This document shows, one piece after another, positions 27,455-36,101 of a stretch of 47,141 nucleotides of DNA. The stretch is taken from positions 1 to 47,141 of the forward strand of contig AUXH01000071.1 in assembly GCA_000482145.1 (NCBI GenBank), read 5' to 3'. Within the stretch, counting starts at the first letter, position 1. Each line of letters starts with the position of its first letter. A program made the translations under genes and the position numbers. The stretch is from Strigomonas culicis. Its lineage: Eukaryota; Euglenozoa; Kinetoplastea; Trypanosomatida; Trypanosomatidae. A model generated the notes under the pieces. The model was not told where the DNA came from and did no database searches. It was given only the letters and a program-made list of their open reading frames with translations.

Positions 27455-27745
27455 ATGCGGTTGAGCGCTGGCAAAATCTACTTCTGGGGTGCCTTCACCA
27501 TCATCACGCTCACGGTTTGGAATCGCCACTCGACGAATGGCCTGCGTCACGTCGTGGAGAGCATCAAGGAGCAGCGGATGCAGGAGGCAGAGAATCTGCG
27601 TCGCTACAGCGGTCAGACACGGCAGCTGACCCCGGAGGAGGTGATCAAGCAGAAGATGGCGGGGCAGCCCATTCCGCAACACTACAATCCCTATTACAAG
27701 CAGCAGGAGATAGAGAATGCCCAGATGGAGGGGAAGTCATCGTAA
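27455..27745 (+). CDS. Small single-span membrane protein, PET117-like?
   Basis: A 96-residue protein: short basic N-terminus (MRLSAGK), one hydrophobic helix (about 8-22), then a charged helix (LRHVVESIKEQRMQEAENLRR). The helix recalls PET117, a mitochondrial cytochrome c oxidase assembly factor with the same layout (S/K at the start, TM, then ...ERQxxxKENxR...). The match is short and I rate it tentative. It is a real gene by its own pyrimidine tract, ATG, GC-rich codons and normal stop. Confidence 0.65.
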   Translation: MRLSAGKIYFWGAFTIITLTVWNRHSTNGLRHVVESIKEQRMQEAENLRRYSGQTRQLTPEEVIKQKMAGQPIPQHYNPYYKQQEIENAQMEGKSS

Positions 27746-28173
27746 GACGCGTCTGTTTGTTTTCTGTCTATATATATATATATATTTGCTTGATTGCCAC
27801 GCATGAGAGACAGGACTGTCATGGACTCTGCTTCTTCGTTCCTTATCTTGTTGTTACCATCGTCGTCAGTGAAATACTCTTATCGTAACTAGCTGTTTAG
27901 TCACATATCATACTTCTAAATGCAGTCGTAATATATCGAAGCATACCTGTAATAAATAAAGAGCATCAACCAATGCGAAAAAACGGAAGGAAATATGGAA
28001 GATGAAACCTCTTGGGATTTCCTATGAATGGTGTATGGTCTTCTGTAATCGACTCTTTTAATGTTCTTTTTTTTTCCTTTCTTCTTTTTCCTCATCCCCT
28101 CCCCGTTCTCTGGCTCCTTAACCTTAGCTTACTCAATAGGAAGAACATCTTTCTGTGAGGACGGGCCCTAACC
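27746..28173. other. Intergenic region
   Basis: A (TA)n run at 27769-27785, AT-rich 3' UTR, and a CT-rich pyrimidine tract at about 28060-28110 ahead of the next gene. Nothing else seen. Confidence 0.5.
27769..27785. repeat. (TA)n microsatellite
   Basis: A perfect TA dinucleotide run 24 nt after the stop of the small membrane protein gene. Confidence 0.8.
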
Positions 28174-30897
28174 ATGGCGTCCTCCCAGGAGACCCCGACG
28201 AAGCACCTCGGCCGCAGCGCGAAGCAGGCCAGCTTCTATGTCGACGACGCGCCCCACCGCCCGCTCGGCGACGGCTCGCTCTCGCTCGCCAGCACGCTCG
28301 TGGGCAAACCGATTAGCATCATCGCCGTGGACGACGGGGCGACCGGCGACCGCCCGCCGGAGCAGACGCAGACCTTCGGCGGCGACTGGGCGAGCCACCA
28401 CACCGGTGTCACGTGGCCGACCTTCGCCAGCGAGGCGAGGAGCGACGCGGACGCGGGCAGCTCCATGACGCTCGGCAGCCCGACGGGACGGCCCTCGTCG
28501 CGCTCCGAGCTGTCCGGGCTTCCCCACGCGGCGGCGTCGCCGAGCCGGAAGGGCAAGGAGGAGCCGGCCATCGTGCGCCTGTCCTCCGCGGGCAGCCAGG
28601 GCCCCAGGAGGCGGCCCGGCGCATCGCCTGGGTTGAATGCCAGGCGGCATAAATCGCCCCAGGCGGATGTCACGGTCTTCAATAATCTGTTTACGAACTC
28701 GTCGCGGCGTCCGTCTTCGTCAAAGGCAAACTTGGGCGACTCGTTTACGTCGAACAGCGGGCTGCGGTCCTACAACAACCAACACTATGCGCTGCACAAC
28801 CTCACCAGCAGCGCCGCGTTGGCGCTCCGCAGCAAGCAGGAGCAGCGCTCGGGTCAGCTGCAGAAGGCGGGCACCGAGGTGTTCGACACCTACGAGCGGC
28901 AGCGGAAAATCTTCCAGGGTGCCTCGCAGATGTCGACGGAAATGAAGGGGAGGGTGAACGAGATCACGGAGCACCAGAAGCTGTACGGCGACGTCAACAA
29001 CATGGATCCCGCGCAGCTCGCCTTGGAGATCGAGGTGCAGCTGCGGGAGCATGCCGGGCTCAACGCGGACGGCGAGAAGGATGGACACGGGAATGACAGC
29101 AGTGGCGCGGATGAGGTCGGTGTCAACGAAACAGAGGAGGACATTCTCCTCGCCCAGATGTACACCAAGTCGAAAAAGATCCACAAGCTGCGCGCGCTGC
29201 AGCGGACGCTGATCGGCATGGACGAGGCGGAGGAGGACGCGCGGCGGAAGCTGCGCACGGCGGCGCACCTCAACCGAAGCAAGGGCATGAGCAGCTACGG
29301 CACCCACAGCGCGGCGGCCAACATGTTCAACACGACCGCGCGGGAGGTGCGCGAGGTCTTCGAGGGCATGTTCATCGAGAAGAACGTCAGCGACCTCCCC
29401 CCGGAGCCCCCGAAGGTGTTCACGACCTCGGCGCTCGGCTCCACCATCGAATACATGACGGAGAGCCTCTCCACCATCATCGACGCGACCGACGTGATCT
29501 GCGTCATCGCCACCCTCAAGGGGAAGGACGAGTCCGCGGTGATCGCCCCGGCGGTGCAGGCGTTGCGGACGCACATCCCGTACGTGCGTCAGTGTCACAC
29601 GGTCACCCTCAGCCACCTGACCCACTTCGAGGCGGGCGAGCGCGCGGTGGTGGAGGGCGGCAGCGCGGAGGTCAACGCGCTGCGCGAGCAGTTCCTCAAA
29701 CGCAAGGAGGACCTCACCGCGGAGGAGCAGAAGGAGCAGATGACGCTCGAGGTCCTCAACGGCCTCAAGACGCGGCTGTCCAACCAGCAGAAGCGCGTCG
29801 ACTTGTACCAGCAGATGATGACGCTCTACGACGCCCACGCGGCGGTGTACCAGCGGAGCCCGCGCCATGCGCGGGCAGACAGCGCGGGGTCCGCCAACGC
29901 GCCCCACTATTTCTACGTGAACCCCCGCCGCCGTAGTGTGACACGCCGATCGTCTAGCGTGGCGCCGTCGACGCTGTTGCCACAGCGGGTCGGGGGCAGC
30001 GATATCATGTCCCCGAATAAGGAGGCAGATCCGGCGAGCCTCGGCGCGGGTGGCGAGGGCAGCGGGTCGCGGCGCCGCATCTTCTCCCGCCGCCACAGTC
30101 CCGATAATGGGCGCCTTGGCAGCGAGCCGGGGCTCTGGCGCGGGAGCCTCAAGGACTTCAGATTCCGCAGGAGCGTCGATAAGGGCACGGACCACGTCAA
30201 CAGTCAGAGTACCGACAAGCGCATGAGCAACCTCACGGACAAGAGCGCTGACACGGTTGTGCCGTCCACCTACCTCGCCCAGTTCCTGAACCCCACTGCT
30301 CCACTTGATGCGAATCAGCTCGCGATGGCGATGGAGGATCGCATTGCCGCCACATGGGGGAATCCGTATCTGAAGGGCCAGCGGGCGCACAACGGCGCGA
30401 TCGATGGCAGTTCCGGCGGGGCGAACGGTTCGACGAGTAACGCTGCGGGGGCGGATGCGGCGCGCGCGACCGCGGATTTGACCGCGCAGGGGGCGGCGAG
30501 CAAGGACGAGCGGTGGCGCACGAGAAGCCGCTTGTGTTCCTCCGACGGCCGCGGCAGCGTGTCTGCACTGTACGATGTAAGCCGGCGCGACAGCCGGTGC
30601 TCCTCCAACGCGACCAAGTCCCACATGCCATCGGAGGAGGAGGTGTTCGTACAAGAGCGCACGATCGCGCTTCTACAGGCGCTTCAGAGCCAGCTGAGCA
30701 CCGTCAGCGTGAATGCAGAGGCCTCGGTCATGGAGTACCTGGAAAGCAAGCTCGCGCAGGCGCAAGAGCAAGCGTATATCGCACCGCCGCCTGCGTCGTC
30801 CGCAGAGGACGAACAGACGGCACGCAAGCACACAAAGACAAGTGTGCAGCGCCTGCTTCGCTTCTTGCTGAAGACCAAGAAGTTTTCCTCTGCGTGA
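28174..30897 (+). CDS. Large protein of unknown function with a helical core
   Basis: A 907-residue protein I do not recognise. Residues 1-170 are Ser/Gly/Pro-rich and probably disordered. About 230-400 are charged helices (QRKIFQGASQMSTEMKGRVN; KKIHKLRALQRTLIGMDEAE). About 410-490 look like a compact domain (FTTSALGSTIEYMTESLSTI; DVICVIATLKGKDESAVIAP). A coiled coil follows at about 500-555 (EQFLKRKEDLTAEEQKEQMT). After a basic Ser/Arg-rich stretch (580-690) the C-terminal ~130 residues form further helices and end very basic. There are no signal peptide or TM segments. A cytoskeletal or basal-body role would fit the composition but is only a guess. Confidence 0.8.
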   Translation: MASSQETPTKHLGRSAKQASFYVDDAPHRPLGDGSLSLASTLVGKPISIIAVDDGATGDRPPEQTQTFGGDWASHHTGVTWPTFASEARSDADAGSSMTLGSPTGRPSSRSELSGLPHAAASPSRKGKEEPAIVRLSSAGSQGPRRRPGASPGLNARRHKSPQADVTVFNNLFTNSSRRPSSSKANLGDSFTSNSGLRSYNNQHYALHNLTSSAALALRSKQEQRSGQLQKAGTEVFDTYERQRKIFQGASQMSTEMKGRVNEITEHQKLYGDVNNMDPAQLALEIEVQLREHAGLNADGEKDGHGNDSSGADEVGVNETEEDILLAQMYTKSKKIHKLRALQRTLIGMDEAEEDARRKLRTAAHLNRSKGMSSYGTHSAAANMFNTTAREVREVFEGMFIEKNVSDLPPEPPKVFTTSALGSTIEYMTESLSTIIDATDVICVIATLKGKDESAVIAPAVQALRTHIPYVRQCHTVTLSHLTHFEAGERAVVEGGSAEVNALREQFLKRKEDLTAEEQKEQMTLEVLNGLKTRLSNQQKRVDLYQQMMTLYDAHAAVYQRSPRHARADSAGSANAPHYFYVNPRRRSVTRRSSSVAPSTLLPQRVGGSDIMSPNKEADPASLGAGGEGSGSRRRIFSRRHSPDNGRLGSEPGLWRGSLKDFRFRRSVDKGTDHVNSQSTDKRMSNLTDKSADTVVPSTYLAQFLNPTAPLDANQLAMAMEDRIAATWGNPYLKGQRAHNGAIDGSSGGANGSTSNAAGADAARATADLTAQGAASKDERWRTRSRLCSSDGRGSVSALYDVSRRDSRCSSNATKSHMPSEEEVFVQERTIALLQALQSQLSTVSVNAEASVMEYLESKLAQAQEQAYIAPPPASSAEDEQTARKHTKTSVQRLLRFLLKTKKFSSA

Positions 30898-31363
30898 GAA
30901 TGGAATGCCACATCTCTCGCACCCTTTCCTTGATCCGTAGATTTGGTTAAGGATCCTATTTCTTCTGTACTCTTTTTTACTGCCTTTCACACTATAATCA
31001 AGAAGAGCAATCGCTTGTCTTCAAGATGGTTTGTGTCCTATATGATGTATACTATTCTTTTTTCCAATATACATATACATTGGCTGTACACTCTCATTAT
31101 ACACGTATCTTTTTTTCCCCTCAAGGAGAAAACAAACAAACAGAAACAAAGATCAAAGACACAAAGCGAAAAGTGTTTGTCTACTGTTCTCCCTCTTTTC
31201 TTTTGATTTCTATGTTCTCCGTTTAGTATTCTGTGTTTGTGCATGCCTCTTTGATTCTCTGCTTTGTGTTAACACATTTTCATTCTCCTCATTTCACTCT
31301 TCTTTCAGTCACTCTTATATTGTTTTATTTCCTTTCTTTTTTTTTTTTACAAGAAACAGCAAC
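30898..31363. other. Intergenic region, AT-rich
   Basis: T-rich spacer with CT-rich blocks at 31190-31205 and 31280-31350; the last, including a T12 run, is the probable acceptor tract for the p24 gene. No RNA gene seen. Confidence 0.5.
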
Positions 31364-32026
31364 ATGCGGCTCTCAAGTCCTGTCGTCTTGTGTGCCCTTC
31401 TCGTGCTTAGCGTCTTCCTCGCGGGAGCGCCCGCCGTGCGCGCGGACAGCGGGCTGGCTGTGCAGGTGCTGCCGTCCGAGGAGCAGTGCTTCTACGCCCG
31501 CACGAGCAACCCAGGCGAGTCTGTGTTTCTGCGCTTCATGGTTGTCGCTGGCGGCGCGCAGGACATCGACGTCAGCATCCGCGGCCCCGACGAGAATCTC
31601 GTCTGGGAGTCCACTGCGGAGTCGGAGAACCGTGTCTTTTTCAAGCCGCATAATCAGGGCATCTTCACCTTCTGCTTTTCCAACAGGATTAGCACCTTCA
31701 CACCCAAGGTGGTCTCCTTCATGATCGCCATCGGTGCCGCGGAGGGCAAGGTCTCCGGCAAGGCGGCGGATGGGAGTGCGGGGAACGGTTTGCTGAAGCG
31801 GGATAAGCTAACCCGGCTGATCGTGCGCATCGGCCAGGGCGTGGATGAGGTGGAGGAGCTGCAGGACTACCTCGCCATTCGCGAGAAACGCCACCGCTCG
31901 ACGGTGGAGGTGGCCAACACGCGCGTGGTGGTGTTTGCCTTTTTGGAGGTGGTCATCGTCGTCGGGATGTGCGCCGCGAACATTGTTTTCATCCGCCGTA
32001 TGTTCAAGATGAAGCGTATGGTATAA
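31364..32026 (+). CDS. p24/TMED family cargo receptor (GOLD domain)
   Basis: A 220-residue type I membrane protein. A signal peptide covers about 1-27 (hydrophobic core VVLCALLVLSVFLAGAPAV). The GOLD domain (about 32-128) contains the family disulfide pair, Cys in EEQCFYAR and Cys in FTFCFSN, and the middle strand DIDVSIRGPDENLVWES. A helical stem with RDYLAIREKRH-like heptads follows (here LQDYLAIREKRHRS), then one TM (about 187-208) and a short basic tail RRMFKMKRMV facing the cytosol. p24 proteins cycle between ER and Golgi in COPII/COPI vesicles and help load GPI-anchored cargo, which is abundant in kinetoplastids. The tail lacks an obvious KKxx signal but keeps one Phe. Confidence 0.87.
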   Translation: MRLSSPVVLCALLVLSVFLAGAPAVRADSGLAVQVLPSEEQCFYARTSNPGESVFLRFMVVAGGAQDIDVSIRGPDENLVWESTAESENRVFFKPHNQGIFTFCFSNRISTFTPKVVSFMIAIGAAEGKVSGKAADGSAGNGLLKRDKLTRLIVRIGQGVDEVEELQDYLAIREKRHRSTVEVANTRVVVFAFLEVVIVVGMCAANIVFIRRMFKMKRMV

Positions 32027-32506
32027 TGTCGGAGAAAAAAAAAGTAAGATGAGGCATGCACAAATGAGAGGCGTGCTCACTTCGCGTTATAGAGTCATTT
32101 CCTCGCCTCCCTTTTTTTCTTACTTGCTTGTTGTGCTCACTTTAGTTAGTATGAAAACATGTGCTACCTTTTTTCTTTTCTTCTCTCTTCTGTCCAGGAA
32201 GCGTTGGGCTTCTTTTTGTAAGACCTTAAAACATCAGCAATGAAGCCAAATACACATTATAACTGCATTAATGATTTGCTGTGGATGCAGTCAGATCTCA
32301 TTGATTGATGTTTGCCGTTCACCCTTTTAACGAAAAGGAAACACTGCACTCTCCGTTCTCTCCTCTCTTTTCTTTTCTTTTTCACTCTTGCACTACTTAG
32401 CACATAGGAAGAACAAGAAACCTTTTCGCCTGCCTTTTCTTTTTATTTTTGTTAGTGTTGCTACTTTGTTTTCCTTCTTCGTCTCTTCTTCCGCTCTACC
32501 ATCGCT
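32027..32506. other. Intergenic region
   Basis: T-rich blocks at 32110-32190 and 32350-32385. The likely acceptor of the next gene is AG 32454-32455, reached from the pyrimidine run at 32420-32450. No RNA gene seen. Confidence 0.5.
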
Positions 32507-33358
32507 ATGCCTCGTCGCCCACTCCTTGGCAACTGGCAGGAGGAGGAGGCGTACGAGCGCGATCGCAAGCGGCTCATCCAGGGCCACGACGGCACGAGCG
32601 TCGATGCCCGCGCGGCGGTGGCGACGATGGCCCGTAAGGTGCGGCACCACACGACGCCCTGCGCCCTCGCGCCGGTGCCCGCAGACGGCTGCGTGCGCTT
32701 CTACACGCCGGTGATGCTGCAGAACGGCAGCACGCTGGGCTTCCTGAGCGTGGACCTCGACGATCGCGTCAAGGCGGCGACGGGGTGGCAGGTGGCGAGC
32801 GGGACGGCGCCGGCCGAGGAGGCGCAGCTGCGCAACACGGTGGTCCTCGCGCCGGGCCCCGTGCCGCCGACGGACGCCTTTCCGATCCCCAAGGGCGAGG
32901 AGGACATGCTACACTACGGGCAGCCCTTCTACATCATGTCCGTCCCCGCGCTGTGCGAGGACCCGCTCTCGCTCATGTCGGAGTCCAAGTCGCCGTCGAG
33001 CTGCTCCAAGGTGACCGGCAAGTACCAGAACGTGTACTTCTCGCCCGACGGGGCCAGCCCCGGCGCGGTGTGGTGCGTGGACTTCCTCAACCCGGGGTAC
33101 CGCGAGGACATGCGGGACCAGCCGGTCAAGGCGGATGACCTTCTCGTCGTGCGCCACGTGATGACCAACATGCCTCTAGTTAGCGTCAAGGAGACCTTCG
33201 TGAACGACTTCGGTCCGCAGTATGAGGTCGGCGCCGGGCGGATTGCCCCCGCGGCGACGCGCAAGAAGGGCTTTCCGATGGCGGACGAGAATGTGTGGGT
33301 TTTTATTCACGATGGGCAGGGGTGCGAGGACAACGGGGCGCCGTCGCCCGCGCAGTAG
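32507..33358 (+). CDS. CFAP161: CFAP161 homologue (axonemal microtubule inner protein)
   Basis: A 283-residue protein matching CFAP161 in order along its length. N-terminal LLGNWQEEEAYERDRKRL corresponds to the family's RIGNWNEDVYLEE. VRFYTPVMLQNGSTLGFLSV matches the strand pair with VMLxN. LHYGQPFYIMSV matches RYGQDF. The C-terminal part carries WCVDFLNPGYREDMRDQPVK, VVRHVMTNMPLVSVK and VWVFIHDG, paralleling CFAP161's W-x3-FPDPxxRLEYEG, INHCHTNRGLA and HWMLVTG. Human CFAP161 has about 300 residues. It is known as a microtubule inner protein of ciliary doublets, so it should sit in the flagellar axoneme. Confidence 0.82.
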   Translation: MPRRPLLGNWQEEEAYERDRKRLIQGHDGTSVDARAAVATMARKVRHHTTPCALAPVPADGCVRFYTPVMLQNGSTLGFLSVDLDDRVKAATGWQVASGTAPAEEAQLRNTVVLAPGPVPPTDAFPIPKGEEDMLHYGQPFYIMSVPALCEDPLSLMSESKSPSSCSKVTGKYQNVYFSPDGASPGAVWCVDFLNPGYREDMRDQPVKADDLLVVRHVMTNMPLVSVKETFVNDFGPQYEVGAGRIAPAATRKKGFPMADENVWVFIHDGQGCEDNGAPSPAQ

Positions 33359-33685
33359 GGTGGAGACACGTACGTACACACTGGTGTATAAATATGCGTG
33401 AATCCTTTTAGAGTGTATTTTCAAAAAAAAATGAAAAGCAGGTTATGTAAACAAAACAAACAAATCCAATCGTACATGTGTTATGCTTTTGCGGTTGTAT
33501 GCATTCATTTATGTAAAAAAAAAAGAAGTACTTAAAAAAAAAAAAACGGTGTTGCAACTGCACATTTTTTTTTTGTTGCTGTGCACTGAGACCATTGCCG
33601 CATACATATTTTTGTGTTCGCGTTGCGTTTCGGTTTATTGTCTCTTCTTGCCTTCCCTTTCTCTTTCTTTCTGATAGTTTTTATA
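33359..33685. other. Intergenic region
   Basis: Poly-A runs near 33424 and 33532-33545, poly-T at 33566-33575, and the pyrimidine tract at 33640-33677 ahead of the Canopy-like gene. Confidence 0.5.
33640..33677 (+). promoter_or_regulatory. Polypyrimidine tract and AG acceptor for the Canopy-like gene
   Basis: A CT-rich tract ending CTGATAG, AG at 33676-33677. The first ATG after it is 33686, which starts a clean signal peptide; the GTG-started upstream extension is spliced off. Confidence 0.65.
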
Positions 33686-34558
33686 ATGAAGCCTTTTGTA
33701 ACTCTTCTCATCGCTGCGCTCTGCGTGGTTGCCGGCACCGCTGCGATTGACTTGCCGCAGCAACACCCGTCCGGATACGCGCACATGGACTGCTCCAGTT
33801 GCCTCGCCGTGGCCCACGTGCTGTCCGATAAGATGAACAAGTCCCTCCTGGCCTCGTCGAGCTCCTTCCTCAGCTCGCACCGCCTCGACACCGCGAACCA
33901 GCTGAAGCGTGTGCAGTACGCGGATAGCGAGCTGCGCGCCGCCGAGGTGCTCGAGGACGCGTGCAACAAGGAGGTCTACGAGTGGTACCACCTGCGCGTG
34001 AACCCGCTGACGAAGGTGCGGGGGTACCACTTCTTCTACTACAGCCACATACAGGCCGTGACGCGGCCCATCCTCCTCGAGGGCGTCGCGTTCCCCGCGA
34101 ACAGCACCTACGAGGACGACCGCCCCTCCAAGATGGCCGCCGTCGCCCAGCTCTACTCGACGTCGGAGAAGAAGAAGCTGGGGCCGCTGCACAAGAACGC
34201 GCCGGCCTCGCTGTGCGTGCAGATCATGGCCGAGGCGGAGGAGGAGATCGAGGACATGGTGCGCCACGCGCAGTACCAGTGGGAGGTGGAGCGCCACCTC
34301 TGCGGCCTCGACATCGGCCCTTGGTGGCCCGAGGAGGGGGAACAGGAGGAGGACGAGTACAACGTGCGGCGCCCGCGGTGGGAGGGGCTCGAGGAGCCGG
34401 TGCTGCAGGTCTGCGCCGCGTCCCACCCCATCGCGGAGGATGCCCGCAAGGACCAGGTGCTGTGGCAGCGGTGGACGGATATCCGCGAGCGCAAGAAGCA
34501 GGAGGCAGCGGTGCGACACTCGCGGCGCTTTTTGGACGCCGAAGACGAGGAACTGTAA
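33686..34558 (+). CDS. Canopy/DUF3456-type secretory-pathway protein
   Basis: A 290-residue protein with a signal peptide (about 1-20, FVTLLIAALCVVAGTAA). The mature part begins with MDCSSCLAVAHVLSDKM, the CxxC-plus-helix start of the DUF3456/Canopy saposin-like family. Further cysteines follow in LEDACNKEVYEWYHL, in SLCVQIMAEAEEEIEDM and in RHLCGLDI, the spacing expected for the disulfide-linked helices. Canopy proteins are ER residents that assist folding of receptors. The C-terminus is acidic and ends EDEEL, which may act like a degenerate KDEL-type retention signal. Loops between the helices are longer than in animal CNPY proteins. The start is set by the AG at 33676-33677. Confidence 0.75.
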   Translation: MKPFVTLLIAALCVVAGTAAIDLPQQHPSGYAHMDCSSCLAVAHVLSDKMNKSLLASSSSFLSSHRLDTANQLKRVQYADSELRAAEVLEDACNKEVYEWYHLRVNPLTKVRGYHFFYYSHIQAVTRPILLEGVAFPANSTYEDDRPSKMAAVAQLYSTSEKKKLGPLHKNAPASLCVQIMAEAEEEIEDMVRHAQYQWEVERHLCGLDIGPWWPEEGEQEEDEYNVRRPRWEGLEEPVLQVCAASHPIAEDARKDQVLWQRWTDIRERKKQEAAVRHSRRFLDAEDEEL

Positions 34559-35024
34559 AGAAAACAAAAAATGAGAACACAATTGTAGTAGAGCAAAAAC
34601 AAGTGAAGGTGAGGACAGATTTTTTTTCTGTTGTTATTTTCTTTGTGTGATTTCATTTTTTTTACTTTGTGCTCTTCTTTACAAGACCTCCCTTATATAT
34701 TAACAAGTTTCATGTGCAAAAGCATATGGTGAACTACAACATCAATGTTTACTATACATATATATATATATTACAAGCACATAGGTATGCTCTAGAATCA
34801 CGTTGGTGCGCTACAGGCTGTTCCGCATTTTTTATTTTTCTTCTTGTTTCTCGTAGTGTTTCTGTGATTATAGCTCGAAAGCTCACTATTCTTCCTCGCT
34901 GCGCTTTCTCTCTTTTTTTCTTTCTTATTCTTTTCGTGTGTGTGTCTTTTATTTCGCGTGGATTAGAGTTGACCTTGCCTTTTATTTGTCCTTCCGTACC
35001 ACCACCACCACAACCGCCACCGCG
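34559..35024. other. Intergenic region
   Basis: A-rich 3' UTR, T-rich blocks (34622-34680), a (TA)n patch near 34758-34771, and a CT-rich tract at 34890-34940 before the endosulfine-like gene, whose leader contains (ACC)n at 34998-35012. Confidence 0.5.
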
Positions 35025-35240
35025 ATGTCTGGACCGCCACCGGGTGCCAACATGCCGAAGAAGCGCGACCCCCGCCTGCGCGGTGTGCAGGCCCCGCCGG
35101 AGAAGCAGTTCTTCGACTCGGCCGACTACGAGGTGCGCAAGCAGCAGACCCACCCGCAAGAGCACACCGGCCACGCGCCGCATCCGCAGCAGTCCGTCCC
35201 CGCCGCCCCGTCGCGTCAGATGCCACCACCGCCGTCCTGA
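35025..35240 (+). CDS. Very short endosulfine/ARPP19-like protein
   Basis: A 71-residue protein. Residues ~13-36 hold KRDPRLRGVQAPPEKQFFDS and then ADYEV, very like the core of endosulfine/ARPP19/Igo proteins (QKYFDSGDY), whose Ser in FDSGDY is phosphorylated by Greatwall kinase and then blocks PP2A-B55. Here the motif reads FDSADY, with Gly replaced by Ala. The rest is Pro/Gln/His-rich and disordered. Animal proteins have about 110-120 residues, so this is a minimal version. The start at 35025 follows an (ACC)n leader; an upstream in-frame extension from a GTG covers the pyrimidine tract and is rejected. Function as a phosphatase inhibitor is inferred from one motif. Confidence 0.6.
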   Translation: MSGPPPGANMPKKRDPRLRGVQAPPEKQFFDSADYEVRKQQTHPQEHTGHAPHPQQSVPAAPSRQMPPPPS

Positions 35241-35993
35241 GCGAGATACAGAGCAAATAAGCTTAAGCAACAAGAAAAAAGAAAAAGAAAGAACGGAAAT
35301 AAACAAAAAAAGCAGAAAGAAACCTCAAAGGCAGAGAGGCGGGTTTTCTATAGAAAAGGAAATGTCTTTTTGAGAGAATACATATATAAAGCAGACGACA
35401 GATCATATTTCAAGATGGGATCTTCCGTCTCTCTACAGACCTTACAATTTTTTTTTTTTAGTGACGTAGATGGTTTTCATTTTCAATATGAATATGTAGG
35501 ACTCACTGTAGGTCTTCGTTTTTTTTGTCTTTTTTCTCATCTATTTTCTTTTCATTTGCACACGTTTCTTCGTTTTATTGCTTTTTTTTCCTCCTCCTTT
35601 GTGAGTCGTCCTTTGTACGGTTGATTCTTTTTCTTTTTATATTTGTGTTGTCGTACACGAATGTATGCGCTGCTGCGCTAAACTAGAAAAGAAGTTTGTT
35701 TACCGTATTAGCAGAAATTGACCTTTTTAGTATGATGCAACAACGCTACGAGTACATAAAATGAGCGATAACTACAAAATGGAAGAGTCAATATGTAGAG
35801 AATCAGATTGCTTTGGGTTTTCTTTATTTGTACCGTTTTTTTTTTTTTTGTTGTTGTTTACTTTTCTTGCAACGGTGAAAACTGGTATTCATCTTTTTTG
35901 CTGTTCAGTCATTCTATTTCTGACTGACGTGAATACTCTCTATTAAAGGGCAGACCGTATAGAATCCGAGAGCTGATCCCACAGTATTGATTG
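35241..35993. other. Intergenic region, AT-rich
   Basis: A-rich sequence after the stop, then repeated poly-T blocks (35450, 35520-35600, 35838-35852). No RNA gene or conserved ORF seen. Confidence 0.55.
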
Positions 35994-36047
35994 CTTCTCT
36001 TCTTTACTCCTCCATCTTTTTGTTTTATCTTCTGCATCACTGTTTAG
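35994..36047 (+). promoter_or_regulatory. Polypyrimidine tract and AG acceptor for the CFAP100 gene
   Basis: A long CT-rich stretch ending CTGTTTAG, AG at 36046-36047. The first ATG afterwards is 36102; the frame's TTG start at 36090 is ignored. Confidence 0.6.
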
Positions 36048-36101
36048 GTATCCTATCCACATTTTGGGGTTTTTTATACACTTTTTCTTTTGCTGTTTTG
36101 C

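Noticed and set aside
28720..30654. 644-codon minus-strand open frame (and similar ones at 40875-42491 and 12900-14021)
   Set aside because: Shadow frames caused by strong G/C-ending codons on the + strand. None has a splice tract in its own direction and all would run against the polycistron.
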